This document shows, in pieces, positions 62,655-64,000 of a stretch of DNA of 64,000 nt (position 1 is its first letter; each line of letters starts with the position of its first letter). Where the stretch lies: assembly GCF_954871325.1 (NCBI RefSeq), contig NC_088776.1:2735985-2799984 (forward strand), written 5' to 3'. The notes below the pieces were generated by a model that ran no database searches, was not told where the DNA came from, and was given only the letters and a program-made list of their open reading frames with translations. This DNA comes from Gordionus sp. m RMFG-2023 (taxonomy: Eukaryota; Nematomorpha; Gordioida; Chordodea; Parachordodidae). The translations under genes and the position numbers were made by a program.

Positions 62655-64000
62655 TAATGGCGTAGTCTATAAAAAGTCTAACGGATTCAAACCTGTGTTA
62701 CAAAGATTGGTACAACTTATATCAAGAATTTAAAAACACACAAGCAAGTTTAACATCATCACAAGAAAAATCTTTGTTATTAGCAACAATAGGGTGTGAT
62801 ACGCACAAAATACTGGTAAATTTATGTGGACCTGATAGTCCGGGAAGCAAAGAGGTATTAGAAATACATAATATTTTAATCAAGCATTTTCATCCTAAAC
62901 CTAATATAATAGTAGAGAGATATAATTTTTATCAATATAATCAACAAAATGATGAAAACTAATAGACTATATACAAAATCTAAGAAAATTAGCAACGACT
63001 TGTGATTTTGGGGAATATTTAAATACTGCATTAAGAGATAAATTTATATTCGGAATAAAAAATTTAAAAATGTTACAAAGATTACTATTCTAAGACGATA
63101 TAGATATAAATAAAGCTATTCAGATAGCTATTGCAGTAGAAACAGCAATAAAAAATACAAAATTAATACAAAATGATGAAACTAAAATCGATCATTTAGA
63201 AGAGGAATATAATGATATTATAAATAAAATTAAAAAAATTAATGATAATGATAAACAAACAAAATCATATAATACTAATGATAATGATAAACAATTAAAA
63301 TCATATAATAATTATAATGCGAGCTACAGAAAACCAAATCCATGCCACTTCTGCGGAGGAAACCACAGGAGAGAAAAGTGTTTTTTCAAAAATGCCACTT
63401 CTTATAAATGCAACAAAATGGGCACATTGCTCGAGTCTGTGGAAAAGAAATAGTGAATTTTATTAATAATAAAATAAACGAATATAATCCAGAATTTTGG
63501 GTGGATGTCAAAATAAACAACGATATAAGAAATTGGATACTGGAGCTGGAGTCAGTATAATTAACGAAATAGATTGGAAAAATAAACTTAATTATCCTAA
63601 ATTAAAATTCCATGCTAAAACTTAAAAGTTATACAGGAACCAATATACCACTATTAGGTCATACTGTAGTAAAAGTAAAATATAGAACATTAGAACTACC
63701 TCTCATAATTACAAAAGGATATACCAAAAATCTAATAGGAAGAAATTGGATAATTAAATTTCCCAAAATGACTGAATTACATGAAAGGACCATACACATA
63801 AATAATATTAATATACAAATGAATTTCCTCAATTATTTACCAAAGAAATAGGCTGCTTGAAAGATTATAAGGCACAAATATAAATGAAAAACGAGAAACC
63901 AATTTTCTGTAAATCACGTCCCGTACCATACGCATTAAAAGATAAAGTTGAAGAAGATTTAGATAGATTGAAAAAAATAGGAATACTAGAGAAAATTAAT
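62494..64000 (+). mobile_element. Younger Ty3/gypsy element (Mag-like), 5' part, runs off the window
   Basis: Order: LTR, primer-binding site, gag (about 62690-63460), protease (about 63510-63850) and RT start (63880 onward). Gag shows an N-terminal region with CDTHKILVNLCGP and ERYNFYQYNQQ (capsid style of this group) and, near 63345-63440, paired Cys/His knuckles (CHFCGGNHRREKC and a second one ending GHIARVC). Protease has the TGAGVSIINE active-site region and a LIGRNWI stretch. RT begins [19 protein letters not shown], as in Mag-like gypsy elements. A few breaks interrupt the visible part, so it is probably inactive, but it is much better preserved than the element it landed in. Confidence 0.88.

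Noticed and set aside
62658-62680. ATGGCG after the LTR as the gag start codon
   Set aside because: The bases are better explained as a TGGCG-type primer-binding site, so a start there is not supported.

Overview
This is a non-coding, very AT-rich (about one quarter G+C by eye) piece of a metazoan nuclear genome. I see no bacterial gene organisation, no operons and no long host ORF. The transposon set is what invertebrate genomes carry: hAT, a pogo-like element with a C-terminal zinc finger, a piggyBac-like fragment, Ty3/gypsy elements with an RT of the Mag-like sort, and an invertebrate RT C-terminal domain. An arthropod or similar invertebrate fits, but the species cannot be fixed from this window.

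Layout. 1-2542 is a long inverted repeat (two arms of about 0.93 kb, loop of 0.7 kb). Its arms carry a kinase exon and a candidate C-terminal exon, and its loop holds a piggyBac-like transposase fragment. 4.2-9.4 kb is a cluster of direct and inverted copies of one repeat module, with a decayed hAT element that contains a Ty3/gypsy pol fragment. 10.0-10.6 kb is the C-terminal end of a retroelement RT protein. 10.9-17.6 kb is an inverted, interrupted copy of sequence found again at 29-39 kb. A hAT element with a decayed transposase starts at 17.65 kb, followed by another repeat copy (18.8-20.45 kb).

The main structure is a head-to-tail duplication with units of about 19-23 kb: copy A (about 21.17-43.89 kb) and copy B (about 43.89-62.49 kb and probably beyond). 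The two copies are colinear but differ by many insertions and deletions, so they act as filled/empty-site controls for each other. A 333-bp hAT-type MITE is in A only. A 189-bp MITE and a 1,271-bp pogo-like element are in B only. A second MITE of the first family sits at the same place in both copies. A 24-bp minisatellite has about 15 units in A and about 3 in B. Identity is uneven: roughly 35.2-43 kb versus 53.7-62.5 kb looks much more alike than the first half of the unit.

The A/B junction cuts an old, purine-rich gag/protease retroelement near the start of its RT. The same element in B is interrupted at 62,494 by a younger Ty3/gypsy element (161-bp 5' LTR, gag, protease, start of RT), which runs off the window end.

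No pathway or operon is present. The only host-gene trace is the kinase-like exon pair in the first 2.5 kb. Long stretches hold no recognisable gene and are marked as such. All similarity statements were made by eye, without alignment software or databases.
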